Source of the DNA: Haplomitrium mnioides
Lineage: Eukaryota; Marchantiophyta; Haplomitriopsida; Calobryales
Direction of reading: 5' to 3'
DNA: 41,574 bases
Assembly: GCA_049999725.1 (NCBI GenBank)
Contig: JBNGIS010020571.1
Coordinates: forward strand, 1 to 41,574
Shown: positions 1 to 10,931 of the stretch, one piece after another
Layout: the number at the start of each line of letters is the position of its first letter
Numbering within the stretch: the stretch's first letter is position 1
The notes under the pieces: generated by a model
What the model was told of the DNA's origin: nothing
Seen by the model: the letters and a program-made list of their open reading frames with translations, nothing else
The model's database searches: none
Program-made: the position numbers and the translations under genes

Positions 1-220
1 AAAAAAAAAAAAAAAGGAAAGAGAGGAGGAAAATAGACTAGAATAGGAGAAGGAGATGTTAGTTAATTAGAAAAATTAGAATGATTACAGTTAGAAGAAT
101 ACATCTGCTACGCTTAGATATCTGTTATATCACCAAACACTGGATCAGCTCAGCAACTGTGTTTCATTGGTAGGTTTAGGTGGTGCAGAAAATAACAACT
201 TAGTTTCATAATTAGTTGAG

Positions 221-568
221 TTGCTCTCTCCCATGCAATACTGGAGATAAAAGAAGTACCTTCCCCTTCTCCTGTGGACGAATCTTACGACTTGAACCTT
301 TGCAAAGCCTTGCCTTATGAGGAATCCACCAAAACCATAGGACCACGTGCATCTGAGCAAGGGAACGGCACTTACATGTATAGAGTTAAGACTGCAGATA
401 TATCTGAGTTTCAATTTCCAACAGCGCTGGATTGCGTGGGTGGGATTTTCATGTTCGATCTTTGCCCAATCCTGTGCAGTTATCACGAGAAGCGTATGCC
501 CCACATTGAGCAACTTGCTCTTAACGTATGCTATACAAGTTACGCCAATGAAAATGTTTTGAATCAAG
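221..568 (+). CDS. Candidate exon of unrecognised gene A
   Basis: The reading frame is open for about 116 codons, between an AG at 219-220 and a GT donor at 569 (context AATCAAG|GTGCG). Composition is protein-like: an acidic/proline-rich start (PSPSPVDESYDL), then a mixed hydrophobic segment with Cys residues (MFDLCPILCSY). No ATG suits a start, so it would be an internal exon of a gene entering from upstream. The acceptor is weak because the pyrimidine tract is poor. I recognise no family. Linking it to the downstream + strand exons is inference from shared strand and spacing. Confidence 0.35.
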
Positions 569-2634
569 GTGCGTTCAGTAGTATGTATCTGTGGCAGATA
601 TTCCCAGAGGAAGTGCAGTCAAGGACTGTTGGGACAGTTGCCTGTTGATATGTCCCTGAACAGTCAGCCATAGATAATGTATGCTAAGCAAGAGAAGACA
701 ATATCATCTTCACCTAATTTGGTCCGCAGTGATTGAAACGCAATCTCTAGAAATTTCGCTTAGAGGTTATCCAGAATGAAGTCATGTCTCGTGGCTGGTC
801 TGATAGGTGGGCAGGCCAACCAGAATCTGACCAATAAGTTAGGGCTTCGACTGTAAGGCGGAGGCGACATAGAATAATACGAAGAATCTGCCCAAAACAG
901 CACCGTCTGGATAGCGAAGACTCACTAACATAGATTGACGGTTGCTGCCTCTTTCCCTTCGTACCTTGAGCAGCACCATTTCCTTTGCCTTGCTGACACT
1001 TTTGAAATTGGCCCGCTCTGGACCCGCTCAGCTTTGAGCCCTGCTCAACCTACACACGTATTCCACAAACTGTCTCCTTGATAGAATGTGTCTCATTCTT
1101 GAGAGCACGTGTCGCGGTGGAGAGGTAAAGTAGGTTACACTTTGTGCAGATCTCAGCTACCCTGCTGCACCTTAGCCACAACTTACACATGGTTTTAGCA
1201 CCTGGTTACGCTCTGGTTCTATCGATCGATCGATCAATCAATCCTCGCCTTTGGTTCCCATGAAAACAGCTTACCCTTCTCAATCATCTGAAGAAACGGA
1301 GGAGTCGTGAAACACACCGTAGATCGATCTCCTTCTTGCTATTTGAAGAAGTGAATTACATCTCACATGCTGAACCCTATCGCCAACACATTTTCAAAAA
1401 CAAGCACAGAAATCGTTTCTTCCATTTTCAGACCGAGTAGAAAAAGAAACGAATCAAACACCATCAGCAGTAAATAGTTGAACGATCCCGTTCTTAGCTT
1501 TCAATCTTTCTAAACTATGACTAAACTTTTAACTTAACCAGAGACAACGTGGTTTAGGGTAGATGAAAACTAAGTCACGTTATGTATTACTTATTAAGGT
1601 GCGGGAGACCGAAGCACTGGACGAGTGCAGGGCTCCGTTTGGCAGAATGTTGCAGTGGATGGGCGGATCCAGACGAAAAATCAGAGCAGTGAGTCCTTTT
1701 GAGAAGAGATGTATTTGTGACAATGAGATTCCGTCTGAAGAGCAGGGATTGATTTTTAGGAAGATAGTGATTTATAATTGTGCTAACTTCCTGTAACAAA
1801 CCATACAGTCATGCGTACAATTTTCACTTGAATATGAAACATAAGGAACAGTTGTTATCGATGACATTCTCTCACCTTGGCTTTGTCATTCGCAACATGT
1901 GTACACATTCAATGTTCGAAGTCCAACAAATCTTTGAAAGCCAGGTACATATCCGAATGAAACCTGCTGGACATTACTTAGAGGGAAGAAGTTCCCTTGC
2001 TATCAGAGTACTTTTTGATGATTTCATGTTGATCGATGTATCTTATAGAACAAAAGCTTACGCGATGCCTTATCGTCCACTTCTGTAGGCAACATCAGTT
2101 CTTTGAGAAGCGTAGGCTGGAGCGTAGCTGCCAACTCGGCGGCCAGCAAAAGTACTCACAGCAGCACATGCATAAACGTTCGCTTGATATAATTGGTCTT
2201 CAGAAATTATGTTCAGCTTTTTCTGTGCCAAATCTTCCCCCTGTCAAAGAAGGTGAGGATTTTTATAGACGCACGCTATGAACGTAATATTGCAAAAGAA
2301 CTGCATCTTTCGAACGAGCGACGGGTTTTTCTAGATTTTTTTCCCCACTTCTGCATTTCGTCGAGCGTAGTGACACTTTCGTGAGATTTAGATACTTAAG
2401 GACCAACATTTCCTTTAGTAGTGCTTTCCGTCTCGTGAAGTTGGCTAACATAATGGACAGTGTTGAGTGTGCATCCGGCCACGCTGTCAGCAGATCCTGA
2501 AGTCGGTAGACAAGACAAGAATGATACCATGAAAAAAACAGAGTGAGAATCGTCATAACTACCACAGCAATTTCCGTACTAAGATTGGTCACTAAGTGTG
2601 CACAACGAATAATTCTACGGACTACTCTCCGCAG
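569..2634. other. No convincing gene; probable introns or spacer of gene A
   Basis: Short ORFs here (for example 1563-1796 + and 1587-1799 -) overlap on both strands without flanking splice signals. A short run of GATC/AATC tetranucleotides lies near 1220-1242, and a TTTAGGG-like motif at about 1553. I see no domain, RNA gene or mobile element. Confidence 0.4.
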
Positions 2635-3061
2635 GGACGGATCTAAGTCGACACGAACTTCAGCTGCGGACACAGCAGACCCTGTGAGTCGCAGAGCAAG
2701 ACCAGAAAATATCTGCAACGAGCAACAGCAGGCAAAATTACAGACAAATACAAATTGTGAAACACGAACGTCACCTGCAGGAACGTTAGAGCCTGTCATT
2801 CGAAGAGCAAGACCAAGAAACATGTGCAACCAGTCACATGATACAAAATTACGAGCACTTCCAAATTGTGGATTAAAAACTAGTAAGTGCCTCTTCTCGA
2901 TTTGTTCGGCGTCAATGCTGGAAAGCTGAAGTTAAAAGATGTTCCGTGCTTAACTCACGAATGCCGCACAGATTTCAACATATATGACATCATTAGTGAT
3001 CAGAGAGACGAAAGCATAGAAGGATCAGAGTCCGAGGTGTATTTAGCGTACGGGCTGGAAG
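2635..3061 (+). CDS. Candidate exon(s) of gene A with a duplicated 37-codon unit
   Basis: A good acceptor (TCTCCGCAG) ends at 2634 and a GTAAGT donor starts at 2883, giving a 248-bp exon. It encodes two tandem copies of a basic, Cys/Asn-bearing unit. Shared residues include RTS, then P-V-x-R-R-A-R-P-x-N and C-N. The copies are exactly 111 bp apart, so the frame is kept. A second open stretch, about 2926-3061, reads NIYDIISDQRDESIEG and ends at a GTAATC donor. It lies in another frame only 43 bases after the first donor, shorter than usual for a plant intron, so the join is uncertain. Function unknown. Confidence 0.45.
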
Positions 3062-3725
3062 GTAATCATGTCTGGGAGTGAGTATCGCAACGTCAGAATC
3101 CTCCTAATCATGAACAGGTAGATGACATGAACTCTTATTTGGACGTTAAATTTACAAATGACATCATATTTTCAGACTTCGGTTGACTATGGCAGGCGCT
3201 GGTAAGGCTGGAAATCGAACTCCTCAGAGGAGTACTGCATCGTTGGTCACAGCTGTGAGGTACTTTACTAGAATTTTCAAATGATACCGTATGAAGACAG
3301 TTTAAAGAGCTTTAATTGATAGTTCCAAAGGTCATGCTGAGGATTAAATATGGAAGCTGTGAGTAAAAATATTAAAAAAAAAATCTTAATTTCTCTTGGC
3401 ATGTGTCCATTTTCTTACGAAAACTTGAGTAAGCCACAAGCGTTTATTGTTGCATGCAGAATGACATCTTCAGTGGTTCCCACACTTCTGGAACGTAATA
3501 GAGAGAGTAACAGACCTACTCAGGGTCAAGTCAATGGAGAGATTACATACAAATCCAATAACCGGCATCTCTCGTCGTCTTCTGCCCGTTTTTCTGCGTG
3601 CGAGACCGAAACGTTCGGAACGAGTTTTCAGGATGTGAGGACATATTTTCAAGTGAATTCCATCTTCAAAACTTGATGTGTCGTTTTTATCAATCTCATA
3701 CATTCTCCCAAATTTCTTTTGGCAG
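3062..3725. other. Probable intron or spacer of gene A
   Basis: This lies between the GTAATC donor at 3062 and the TTTTGGCAG acceptor ending at 3725. Overlapping ORFs on both strands (3350-3676 + and 3470-3868 -) show no recognisable domain. Any additional small exon here is not resolved. Confidence 0.35.
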
Positions 3726-4268
3726 AATATTTTACAAGGTTCAGAGCTTTGGCCTGACTTATTGCTGGCCAGGGGTTCTGCCAGTTCCGAGGCCAAACAA
3801 ATTAGTACATCCCCAGGAAGCGATTGTTCGAGGGATTTTGGCATTTGGGAACCGTCCGATCTCAGCACCTGTGACGTTATCCTACCAATAGAAGAGGACT
3901 ATTCACGAACAATATTCAGGGACAGATGGGATACCCCAGGTTTCACAGGTAGCCTTGATACGTTAAAAAACTCGTTACAGGGAGACACTGTAGACACTGT
4001 CGGGAATATCTACAGTGCTATTTGCACAAGAGATTCAGAACATCAGAGTTGGTTTCGTAAACCCGATCAACAGATGGATGAATCTGGTGACATTGATGTC
4101 TGGGAATATGATACTGAATCAGAAAGTGCCAGTGACCATGTGTGTGCTTGGAACGCTGCAGAAGTTGAGCAGAGTTGTGACAAGATGAATGCTCCACTAT
4201 CTCCGTCATTTTACCCCAACTACTACAACTTTTCTCTGCCATTTGACCTCGAAGAACGGGCAGATAAG
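3726..4268 (+). CDS. Best-supported exon of gene A (181 codons)
   Basis: A pyrimidine-rich acceptor (TTTCTTTTGGCAG) ends at 3725 and a donor (GATAAG|GTAATG) begins at 4269. The 543-bp exon is exactly 181 codons, so both junctions are phase 0. The product is acidic and Ser/Asp-rich with scattered aromatics (SELWPDLL, DIDVWEYDTESES, SFYPNYYNFSLPFDLEER). That pattern suits a disordered nuclear or scaffold protein, but this is only an impression. I recognise no domain. The opposite-strand ORF at 4018-4299 is its shadow. Confidence 0.5.
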
Positions 4269-5294
4269 GTAATGTTACCTGTCTCAGTGTACCTTGCACG
4301 CCTTACTTTTTTGCTTAATTGGATTCTGTCTTGAGTATACTACTGTTAGTGCTCCATTGAAACAATTGACAAATCGAGTGAAATGCAGGATCTTGGCGAG
4401 ATTGTCAACTCTGATGTATTCGAGAAATGGCCAAAATCAAATCAAAAAGCTTTTACTCTCAAGTATGTACTTATAGAGAGGTATTTTTGCGATAGACAGT
4501 CAGTACTTAAATCCAGTGCGTTCGTTATTACCTCCGGTAAATTTTTTGTTATGACAATTTGAAATTCCAGAGTAAACCAGAAAAGTACTCAGCCGTATTC
4601 AGATGCTACAACCTGCAGTAACCTTGGTAGTCACGCAGGAACGCAAGGTATGGCACTTTTACATTGTCAGAATTCTTGTCAAAGAACTTCGTTCCAATCA
4701 TAGTAGAAGATTAAAACTTTCAGCACCATCATGAAATGAAACTTGCATACATACCAGGTGCTTTCTAGCCATATATCACTGAAGTGAATGGCAAATGAAG
4801 AGATAAGTTACTCCTAGTAAAAAGCTGTTTCCACGTTGAAAACATCTCCGCGAACTTCCTTCGATAATAACCATATATGAGTTCAATCTTCCAGAAGGAG
4901 CTCTGAAGCGAAACATATCATTACAATCAACATCAAGCTTTTCCTCGGACCAATTCCGTGATTTTGATACAGACCTTAACCCTTCATCACCAACAAGCCC
5001 ACTGATGCACTCTGCCAACAAATCCAACAGAAAGCTAAGCTTCGTTGATAAACTGACAAGGTGAAGGTGAAGCTCAAACGCATGCTTTGTGCTCTACATT
5101 TATATTGGAAGTATGTTGTGATAATATTAGAACTGATCAGATCGAAAAATTTCATCTAATTTGCAGATGCGAAAGTGTCGATGCTGAGCGTTTAAGACAA
5201 TTCACAGGTATTGACCCAGTCGATTTTGTCTATGCAACTGCGACCTTGTCATAGAATGGGTTAAATTTCAGGATACTTACGCTTGTTTTGCCAG
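4269..5294. other. Probable introns or spacer of gene A
   Basis: Stretches with possible small exons (for example 4360-4490 and 5160-5210) are too short to support. The - strand ORF at 4776-5027 has no splice context. No RNA gene or repeat was seen. Confidence 0.35.
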
Positions 5295-5806
5295 ATGTAA
5301 ACAGCTCCGTGAACTTGGATAGTACTTCCGAAAGTGAACTTCCTCAGACATGGGAAGAGTTTGGACATTCTCTATTTTATGGGCAATTTGAGAACTCAGG
5401 GAAGATTAAAGCTCAGAGGACAGACAGAGATGATACCTTAATTAACATATTCTCGGTGGACACCAGAATCATCAACGGACTCCAAGATGCGGATACACTG
5501 ATTCTGTGCTTCCCATCATCCGGGGATAGATCTGAAGAAGCTAAAGCTGATCTGGAAAGCGAGGAACTGATGACCGGGAAGCCAGACTCTGTATTCGAGG
5601 CTACTGACCAAGGAGGCAATTTTGCAAATGATATGCTATACCCGTCAGTTGCAACTTGGCGTTTGAATAAACCGGCACTTGCGACAGAGTACTACCCTAT
5701 GAGGAATTCATTTTATTTTTGTACGCTGCCTCAAGACCGTAGAAAACGCATTTCATTTTTGTACCATGATTTCTTTATAACAGAGCAGTTCCTGACCCTG
5801 CGCTGA
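5295..5806 (+). CDS. Candidate exon of gene A
   Basis: The acceptor TTGTTTTGCCAG ends at 5294. The open frame runs to a TGA at 5804, and the true donor inside it was not identified. It is Ser/Glu/Asp-rich (SSVNLDSTSESELPQTWEEF, then a DADTLILCFPSS segment and acidic SEEAKADLESEEL), similar in style to the 3726-4268 exon, which supports one acidic, largely disordered protein. Function unknown. Confidence 0.42.
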
Positions 5807-6614
5807 CCATGTGTAACTATGCCCTTCTAATACAGCAAAGAAGAAACAAGCAACATGGCCAATATCCATTCAGGTTTTGGAGCTCATCCTTTAGAATGTT
5901 CACTGTCTACCATAGTGTAACATGAGCAGAGGGAAAATTCTAATAAGGTACACAATCTGCCGCAGGTAATGAAGGCTGGTTGGACACGATTGGCGCATTA
6001 CCATTTCCTTCAACGAAGCGAGCTATCTCTGAAGACTCGCGGAAGGGCACCAGAACACCTAGTAGATCCAACACACAAGAAGGAAAGGCAGTGTTGGGCG
6101 GAAGAATGTCAAATGAGGAGTTTCTGCACGAAAGGTTCGCATCTCAGCTCTCCCGAGAGCTGCTTTCTTCTAGTCGATGACATGCACCCCGTTGCCTACC
6201 GACTGGAGCAATTTATCAGTCGTGCACATTCTACATTCTGTCCTTAAGCTGTGCAAAGCGTTTGGTGAGTTCTATCAGTCGTCATCAACATTTATTGGCC
6301 CGTAGACATGACTGCATCCTTGGAATGTACTGAAGGGAAGATTTTACAAGCAGTATGCCTTGGCTATCAGCAAATAAGTGGGCAGTTGACAACGATTCTC
6401 GCATCGAAGGTGTTCTCTCACTCTCAACTCTTCTTCGACAGCTGTTGCTTTAAAAAAAAACCACTCTCAAAAGACTGAAACCTTGTAATAAATCTATACG
6501 GACTGTTAATGAGAAGACTCATAGTATTGAATTCCCTTCGTATTTCGATTACTAAACATCGTCAAACGATCATGATATTTTCGAAACTCCGTTGTGGATG
6601 CATGCAACCTGCCA
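5807..6614. other. Probable introns or spacer of gene A
   Basis: Overlapping + strand ORFs at 5969-6247 and 5980-6180 occupy different frames and cannot both be real. A small exon may exist around 5960-6180, but no clean splice pair was found. No other feature seen. Confidence 0.3.
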
Positions 6615-7274
6615 GACAAGAACTGTGAAATCGGAGTGGGATTCGCTGATCATCAAGGATGTGCCTTGGATAAAAATAAGTCACGGAGTGTCGAGGAAGT
6701 GAAGAAGAAAAACCTGAGGCAGGAGCACCACAGATGCCCGTCCTCCAGCCAACGGCAAGAATCTCACAATTCCAACATGGAGTACAAGGGAGACGAGGTA
6801 CACGTTGACTGTGCACATCATAATCAAAAAACTCCCATGCAAATTATGTGTGAAGAAGATAAACAGAAAAAGTCAGAACAGATATGCGGGAACAGTGCCG
6901 ATCGAGAATCATGCTCAAAAAGAAAAAATGAAACAACTCAAGGGAGAAAAGACGTTCATGAAAGAGATCTCTCAGAGTTAAAAAAGCAACCAAAACTCAC
7001 AACGATGCGCCATCAAAGATCTGCTTCTGCCCACGAGAATGGGTCGTCAACTACAGAAAGCGACTACGATCAATCCCGCGGTAATGGAAAACCTGAACCC
7101 ACAGCAGGTTCGAAAATTGACCAACTCAACCTCTTCGTTATAGCTGAAAATCCCAAAGCTGTGGCTGTTGCGCTCAAAAAGCTTGTGCTCTGCAGGCCTA
7201 AGGCAACTCCAGACACGAGAAGGAACACTGACGCGGCGGGAGTGGATTGCTGTCCATGTACTAATGTCCATTGA
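6615..7274 (+). CDS. Candidate large charged exon of gene A
   Basis: An AG (AACCTGCCAG) near 6617 precedes a long open frame of highly charged, Lys/Glu/Gln/Ser-rich sequence (EEVKKKN, EEDKQKKSEQ, RDLSELKKQP). It ends in a more hydrophobic helix-like stretch (QLNLFVIAENPKAVAVALKK) at about 7116-7180. After about 7190 the coding signal appears to pass from this frame to the next (GLRQLQTREG, WIAVHVLMSIEERANE), with no GT-AG pair to explain it. That suggests a frameshift, an assembly error or an unrecognised splice. Family unknown. Confidence 0.42.
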   Translation, partial: DKNCEIGVGFADHQGCALDKNKSRSVEEVKKKNLRQEHHRCPSSSQRQESHNSNMEYKGDEVHVDCAHHNQKTPMQIMCEEDKQKKSEQICGNSADRESCSKRKNETTQGRKDVHERDLSELKKQPKLTTMRHQRSASAHENGSSTTESDYDQSRGNGKPEPTAGSKIDQLNLFVIAENPKAVAVALKKLVLCRPKATPDTRRNTDAAGVDCCPCTNVH

Positions 7275-7373
7275 AGAGAGAGCAAACGAGCAGGCCGTGC
7301 AGACAAGGGAGAGAACACTTCACGGCAAAGAGCAAGTGGCAAGTTTGGACAGGATAGGTTCTGAGTCTTCTAA

Positions 7374-7553
7374 CCTTCAAAGAGCATCCAGGCAATCATC
7401 GCCTCATCCGCTGTACAACTCTCCAAGGGAGACGTGACAGACCTAGAGAAAGTGTCCTACGAGAACGAGATACTGGCAATCTTGGACACATTACGTTCGT
7501 TGGAAAAGATATATATTTCACATATACAGGTGCAAAAAACCTGCCAACCTTAG
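7374..7553 (+). CDS. Candidate 3' end of gene A
   Basis: An open frame just after an AG-rich junction reads as an amphipathic helical segment (DLEKVSYENEILAILDTLRS, then LEKIYISHIQ) and stops at TAG 7551-7553. A GTGCAA donor-like site at about 7529 could instead mark an intron, in which case the gene's true end is missing. NF-YB lies tail-to-tail only about 200 bp away, so a gene end here is reasonable. No domain recognised. Confidence 0.35.
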   Translation, partial: PSKSIQAIIASSAVQLSKGDVTDLEKVSYENEILAILDTLRSLEKIYISHIQVQKTCQP

Positions 7554-7758
7554 GTCAGTTGAGACGAGAAATTTCCCTGCAAAAACTGCATGTCAGATGG
7601 GGTGGAGTCGCTAAAAGAGGACCACATCCTGCTCTATTTCACAAATCTCCAGAGTCTGCACAATTTCGATGATCTGACTAACTTCCTCCTTCCCAGCTGT
7701 CTGTCTGTCGTCTAACTTCAGGTCCTACCGACTCCTACCTTTCGACGTCGGATTTCAC

Positions 7759-8373
7759 CTACATCCCACGAGTTTGACCATTGTGCATCTGCACTCCGTA
7801 AGGGTTCTGCATCATCTGGTGCTGCCCATACATGAGACCCTGCTGCGATTGGTACTGCTGCATAATCATGTTCTGTGGCATGCCTCCATTCATGCCTCCG
7901 TTCATACCTCCGTTGACGTTTCCATTCATGCTACCTCCTTCCTTACCAACCGATTGGTCTCCTTGCTTGGCCATTGAAGCCTTCTCCCCCTCCGTTTCTC
8001 GATACTTGTGCAAATACACCTTAAGAGGTTCAACATAGTCCTCAAATCCCAAAGTGCTCATTGCCCATAGGAGATCATCGCCATTGATCGTTTTCCGCTT
8101 CTCCCTCTGGCACTTGTCTGAGGCCTCTCCGGTGATGAAACTTATAAACTCGGAGACGCATTCTTGAACCGTTTCTTTCGCATCTTTCGAGATTTTCGCA
8201 TTGGCCGGAAGTGCCTTCTTCATGATCCGGCTCACATTCGCTATGGGGAGGAACCTATCTTGCTCTTTGATCGACGAGTCATGGCCACCTCCGAAATGAC
8301 CCCCACCTGACTCGTTATCCGAGTGAGGACTGCTCTCGGGGCTTCCCTGTTGATGACCATACGAATCAGCCAT
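7759..8373 (-). CDS. NF-YB: NF-YB subunit (CCAAT-binding factor, histone fold), non-LEC1 type
   Basis: This encodes 204 residues and is intact and intron-free. NF-YB pairs with NF-YC through histone folds and, with NF-YA, binds CCAAT boxes in the nucleus. The conserved domain spans residues 38-128: [18 protein letters not shown], then [38 protein letters not shown] and a final [18 protein letters not shown]. The residue after KIS is Lys, where LEC1-type proteins carry Asp, so this is the non-LEC1 class. The N-terminus is Ser/Gly/His-rich. The tail (149-204) holds NGGM repeats and a Gln/Met-rich stretch, possibly activating. I chose ATG 8371-8373 because MADSYGH fits the family start; the frame is open 44 codons further upstream, but that sequence is arginine-rich and not conserved. 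The gene converges with gene A. Confidence 0.97.
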   Translation of the reverse strand: MADSYGHQQGSPESSPHSDNESGGGHFGGGHDSSIKEQDRFLPIANVSRIMKKALPANAKISKDAKETVQECVSEFISFITGEASDKCQREKRKTINGDDLLWAMSTLGFEDYVEPLKVYLHKYRETEGEKASMAKQGDQSVGKEGGSMNGNVNGGMNGGMNGGMPQNMIMQQYQSQQGLMYGQHQMMQNPYGVQMHNGQTRGM

Positions 8374-8900
8374 TGCAACACACAGCAACCCAGGCTTCTT
8401 TCCCAAGCACTTCACCCGCCCTCGCCAATTGCCCTTCCTAACCCTCCTCCTCCCACCCTCAAGCAGCTTCCCTACCCATCCATCGCAAACAACAGCAACT
8501 GGCACTCATCCACTTCCCCTCCCGTCAATGTTACGAGCTCTTCATCCCGTGCGTTGCGTCTCCTGTGTGCTCTCTCTCCCTCCTTCCCTCTTCCGCTGTT
8601 CAAGTCTCCCCCTATTTCCTTCCTTCTTCGGTCCTTCTGGGACGCACCGATATGCTCTGCAAAATTGAATGTAGGTGGAACGAGGAATGTGGGTAGGATA
8701 ACGGGAAATTACGAGTTTTAAAGTAAAGTTGTGGAGAAGTTACAGCGGTAAACTATTGAGTCACGCAAGCGTGACCTCTGGGTCAGGATTGATGACATGG
8801 CACGCAAAACACGACAACTGACGTGCCACGTTGGATCTTTTCCAGGATCCATTTGTCCACCGTGGACAAAAGATTCGTCTTGGGCCTGACGCGTGTCTCA
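8374..8900 (-). promoter_or_regulatory. NF-YB 5' leader and promoter with inverted-repeat cluster
   Basis: Upstream of the NF-YB start the + strand is C/T-rich (8395-8600), a likely 5' UTR. Further out lies a compact set of symmetric sites: TCACGCAAGCGTGA (8761-8774); TGGCACG (8798-8804) facing CGTGCCA (8822-8828); and a 19-bp palindrome with 9-bp arms, TTTGTCCAC and GTGGACAAA (8852-8870). ACGT cores typical of bZIP sites occur at TGACGTGCCACGT. Which proteins bind is not known, and no TATA box was assigned. Confidence 0.5.
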
Positions 8901-9881
8901 CTTGAGGGTCGGTACCGGACCTAGTTTGGGAAGGGAGAAAATATCGTCCAATCCCTTCAGTACTTTCTTATCGTTTTTACCCACAGTAAAAGCGAGCTCT
9001 ATCATCACGTTGCCTGTGCGTTTACTGACTTTATTTACCAAATACAAATACTCACAAAACAAAGCTGGCTATCCGAAATTTCGATGGCCATCAAAAAATT
9101 CTTAACCTAGTCAATCATTTGTCTTTTCGTAATACTATCTATTTCTATGCACTTCTATTTCCCTCTTTGTGGAACAGGTAATTAACTAAAATTTTTAATC
9201 TCGAAATTCCTTTCTATGTGCAATGAGCATAAAGTTAGAGCATAAAATATCTATATTTGTTTTACTGTGAAAGAAAGTCAACAATACCTTTCCGCATATA
9301 TCAAGGCTATAAAAATCCCTCTCATTTGAATTATGCAATGTACTTTATGTGTCTTAACCAAACTAACTTTAGCAGCAGTCAAGTAATAGCCAGAGTCAGT
9401 CGGTGGTAACTCATGTAAGCAATAAAAAACTTTAACAAATTGTTGGGCTCGGCTTTTCAGCCTTTTTGACCGGGTCACAGCGTCCCTCGATATACGAGCG
9501 ACAGATTCCTTCACCGACTTGCTCTCCACAGAGCGCCGTCTGCTACCCCGATCTCTAACTATAGCGGCACACGCCACCAAAGCCGGCGCCCCTCTATATT
9601 AGCGGGAAGTGGGGTTTGAATCCGGCGGCTAGTTCTTACAGCGAGCGTCTGGTATCAAGAAAACCTCCTGATGACGTCGTCGACAGCAAATCATGGAGTC
9701 ACTAGAGTAATTCGCCGGGCGTTCCCGCCAAGGAAAAAGCCACGTTGTCACCAGGAGTGCCGATCCCAGTGACCGCTCTTTTTGTACGGTTGCTTTTTTG
9801 GGGTATTCTAATTGGAGCTGATTATTTAAATATTTACGGCCAGGTTTGACGTCATTGCCCAAAAGGTAAATCCTTGGTGCA
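8901..9881. other. Intergenic; no gene supported
   Basis: ORFs at 9278-9580 and 9629-9862 (-) show no domain, and their composition is unremarkable. A tRNA T-loop-like string (GGTTTGAATCC) occurs near 9613 but no cloverleaf forms around it. The region probably holds the NF-YB upstream sequence and the 3' flank of gene B. Confidence 0.4.
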
Positions 9882-10089
9882 TTATTTCGTAACAGATACG
9901 GAGCAAGTGGTTACATCATCATCCCCTCTGTTCTTGCCTTCACAGCTTCCTAGATTAGTACTGTAATGTACTACTGTAGCTGCACCTTCTTCCTTCACCA
10001 AATCTGCTGCGCTCATTAGTCCCAGGGGCAAAAGAAACTCGTCAGTAACTCCTACAACATCAGTGTGCATGATTTTTCTTTCAAAAAAA
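9882..10089 (-). CDS. Candidate terminal exon of gene B
   Basis: The acceptor TGTATCTACAG is followed by an open frame of about 69 codons ending in TAA at 9882-9884. The sequence reads as ordinary protein (HTDVVGVTDEFLLPLGLMSA, then DLVKEEGAATVVHYS and an acidic DDDV before the end VSVTK). Its phase (one leftover base) does not match the phase-0 donor of the next exon upstream, so either an intermediate exon or another acceptor is used. Family unknown. Confidence 0.4.
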
Positions 10090-10270
10090 CTGTAGATACA
10101 GTACATTATTCAAGCTTTCAACCGCTGAATTCCCCACGCCAGCCTGCAGATCCGAAGTTTAATCCAACATTCACATTTACTGTGCAAGAATTGAATGGAC
10201 GAGTACCTCCCTAAAGAAATGCAACTACAAAGGTTTCACAAAGCACCCATATGAGCTACAAAGTACCTAC

Positions 10271-10336
10271 GTCAATTGTGCTGATGGTGGAAGCTCCTTC
10301 GAGGTGGGTGTACTCTTGCTTCAGCAGCAACACAAG
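10271..10336 (-). CDS. Short exon of gene B (22 codons)
   Basis: It is bounded by an AG (AATAATAAG) and a GTAGGTAC donor. The 66 bp are whole codons, encoding LVLLLKQEYTHLEGASTIST plus two residues. It is phase 0 at both ends, like its two upstream neighbours. The short length lowers confidence. Confidence 0.42.
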
Positions 10337-10467
10337 CTTATTATTACTAACTGCTAAGTTATTTCATGCATCAGCTGCCAAATCTCGCTGGAACACTGAA
10401 TTTGCTAATGCCCTGAACTACGCTCACCTGTGCTCACACAAATCGACCAGTTCCTGCTCATACTCAC

Positions 10468-10716
10468 CTCAAAGTCATAAAAGTTACCAGCTTCAGCTGG
10501 GTTTATTCTGTGCAACTTGCAGCTGAGACTCATAGTCATATAAGCCAGCAGATGTTTCACTTGGATAACTGAAGGCATTTCCGTCCAACAACCCAATATA
10601 GCATAGTCCACCTTACAAGAGCGATACACCACCTTCAAAATAGTGCTTCTACTAGCCAACTGGCCAATCCAAGAAAAACTTGCTTGGGGTGGCAGCTGTT
10701 GGCAAGCTTTATCGCC
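10468..10716 (-). CDS. Exon of gene B (83 codons)
   Basis: The GTGAGT donor after codons reading FYDFE and an upstream AG (CTTTGGAG) bound 249 bp, exactly 83 codons, phase 0 at both ends. The product is mixed hydrophobic/basic and looks folded (FSWIGQLASRSTILKVVYRS, then MPSVIQVKHLLAYMTMSLSC). I recognise no family. The acceptor could lie slightly upstream, because the frame is open to about 10722. Confidence 0.5.
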
Positions 10717-10931
10717 CTCCAAAGCACGGTAGGCAAATTATCAACCATCCAGATCGAGGTATGTAACCAGAGGGGGTTAAATCAAAAAGGTTCAAGAGAA
10801 TATTGACAAAATTAAGAGCAGCAAAAACAGTCCGGTCAGTGAAACCATGCCCTAGCAAGCCATAGGTAGCTTCCCAAGGTAGACAAGTAGGTCAGTAATT
10901 TCTTCATTGGAAACAAGAAACATGAACTCAC

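Noticed and set aside
2263-2829. 188-codon - strand ORF with an apparent duplicated hydrophobic motif
   Set aside because: It is the shadow of the + strand exon with the 37-codon duplication. The + strand has the matching splice sites and the repeat period fits either strand.
7774-8721. + strand ORFs opposite NF-YB (7774-7977, 7832-8038, 8323-8721)
   Set aside because: These are shadows of the NF-YB coding strand and of its C/T-rich leader. The His/Leu/Pro-rich products are the complement of Gln/Met/Gly codons.
9590-9650. tRNA-like T-loop string GGTTTGAATCC
   Set aside because: No matching T-stem, anticodon arm or acceptor stem can be drawn around it.
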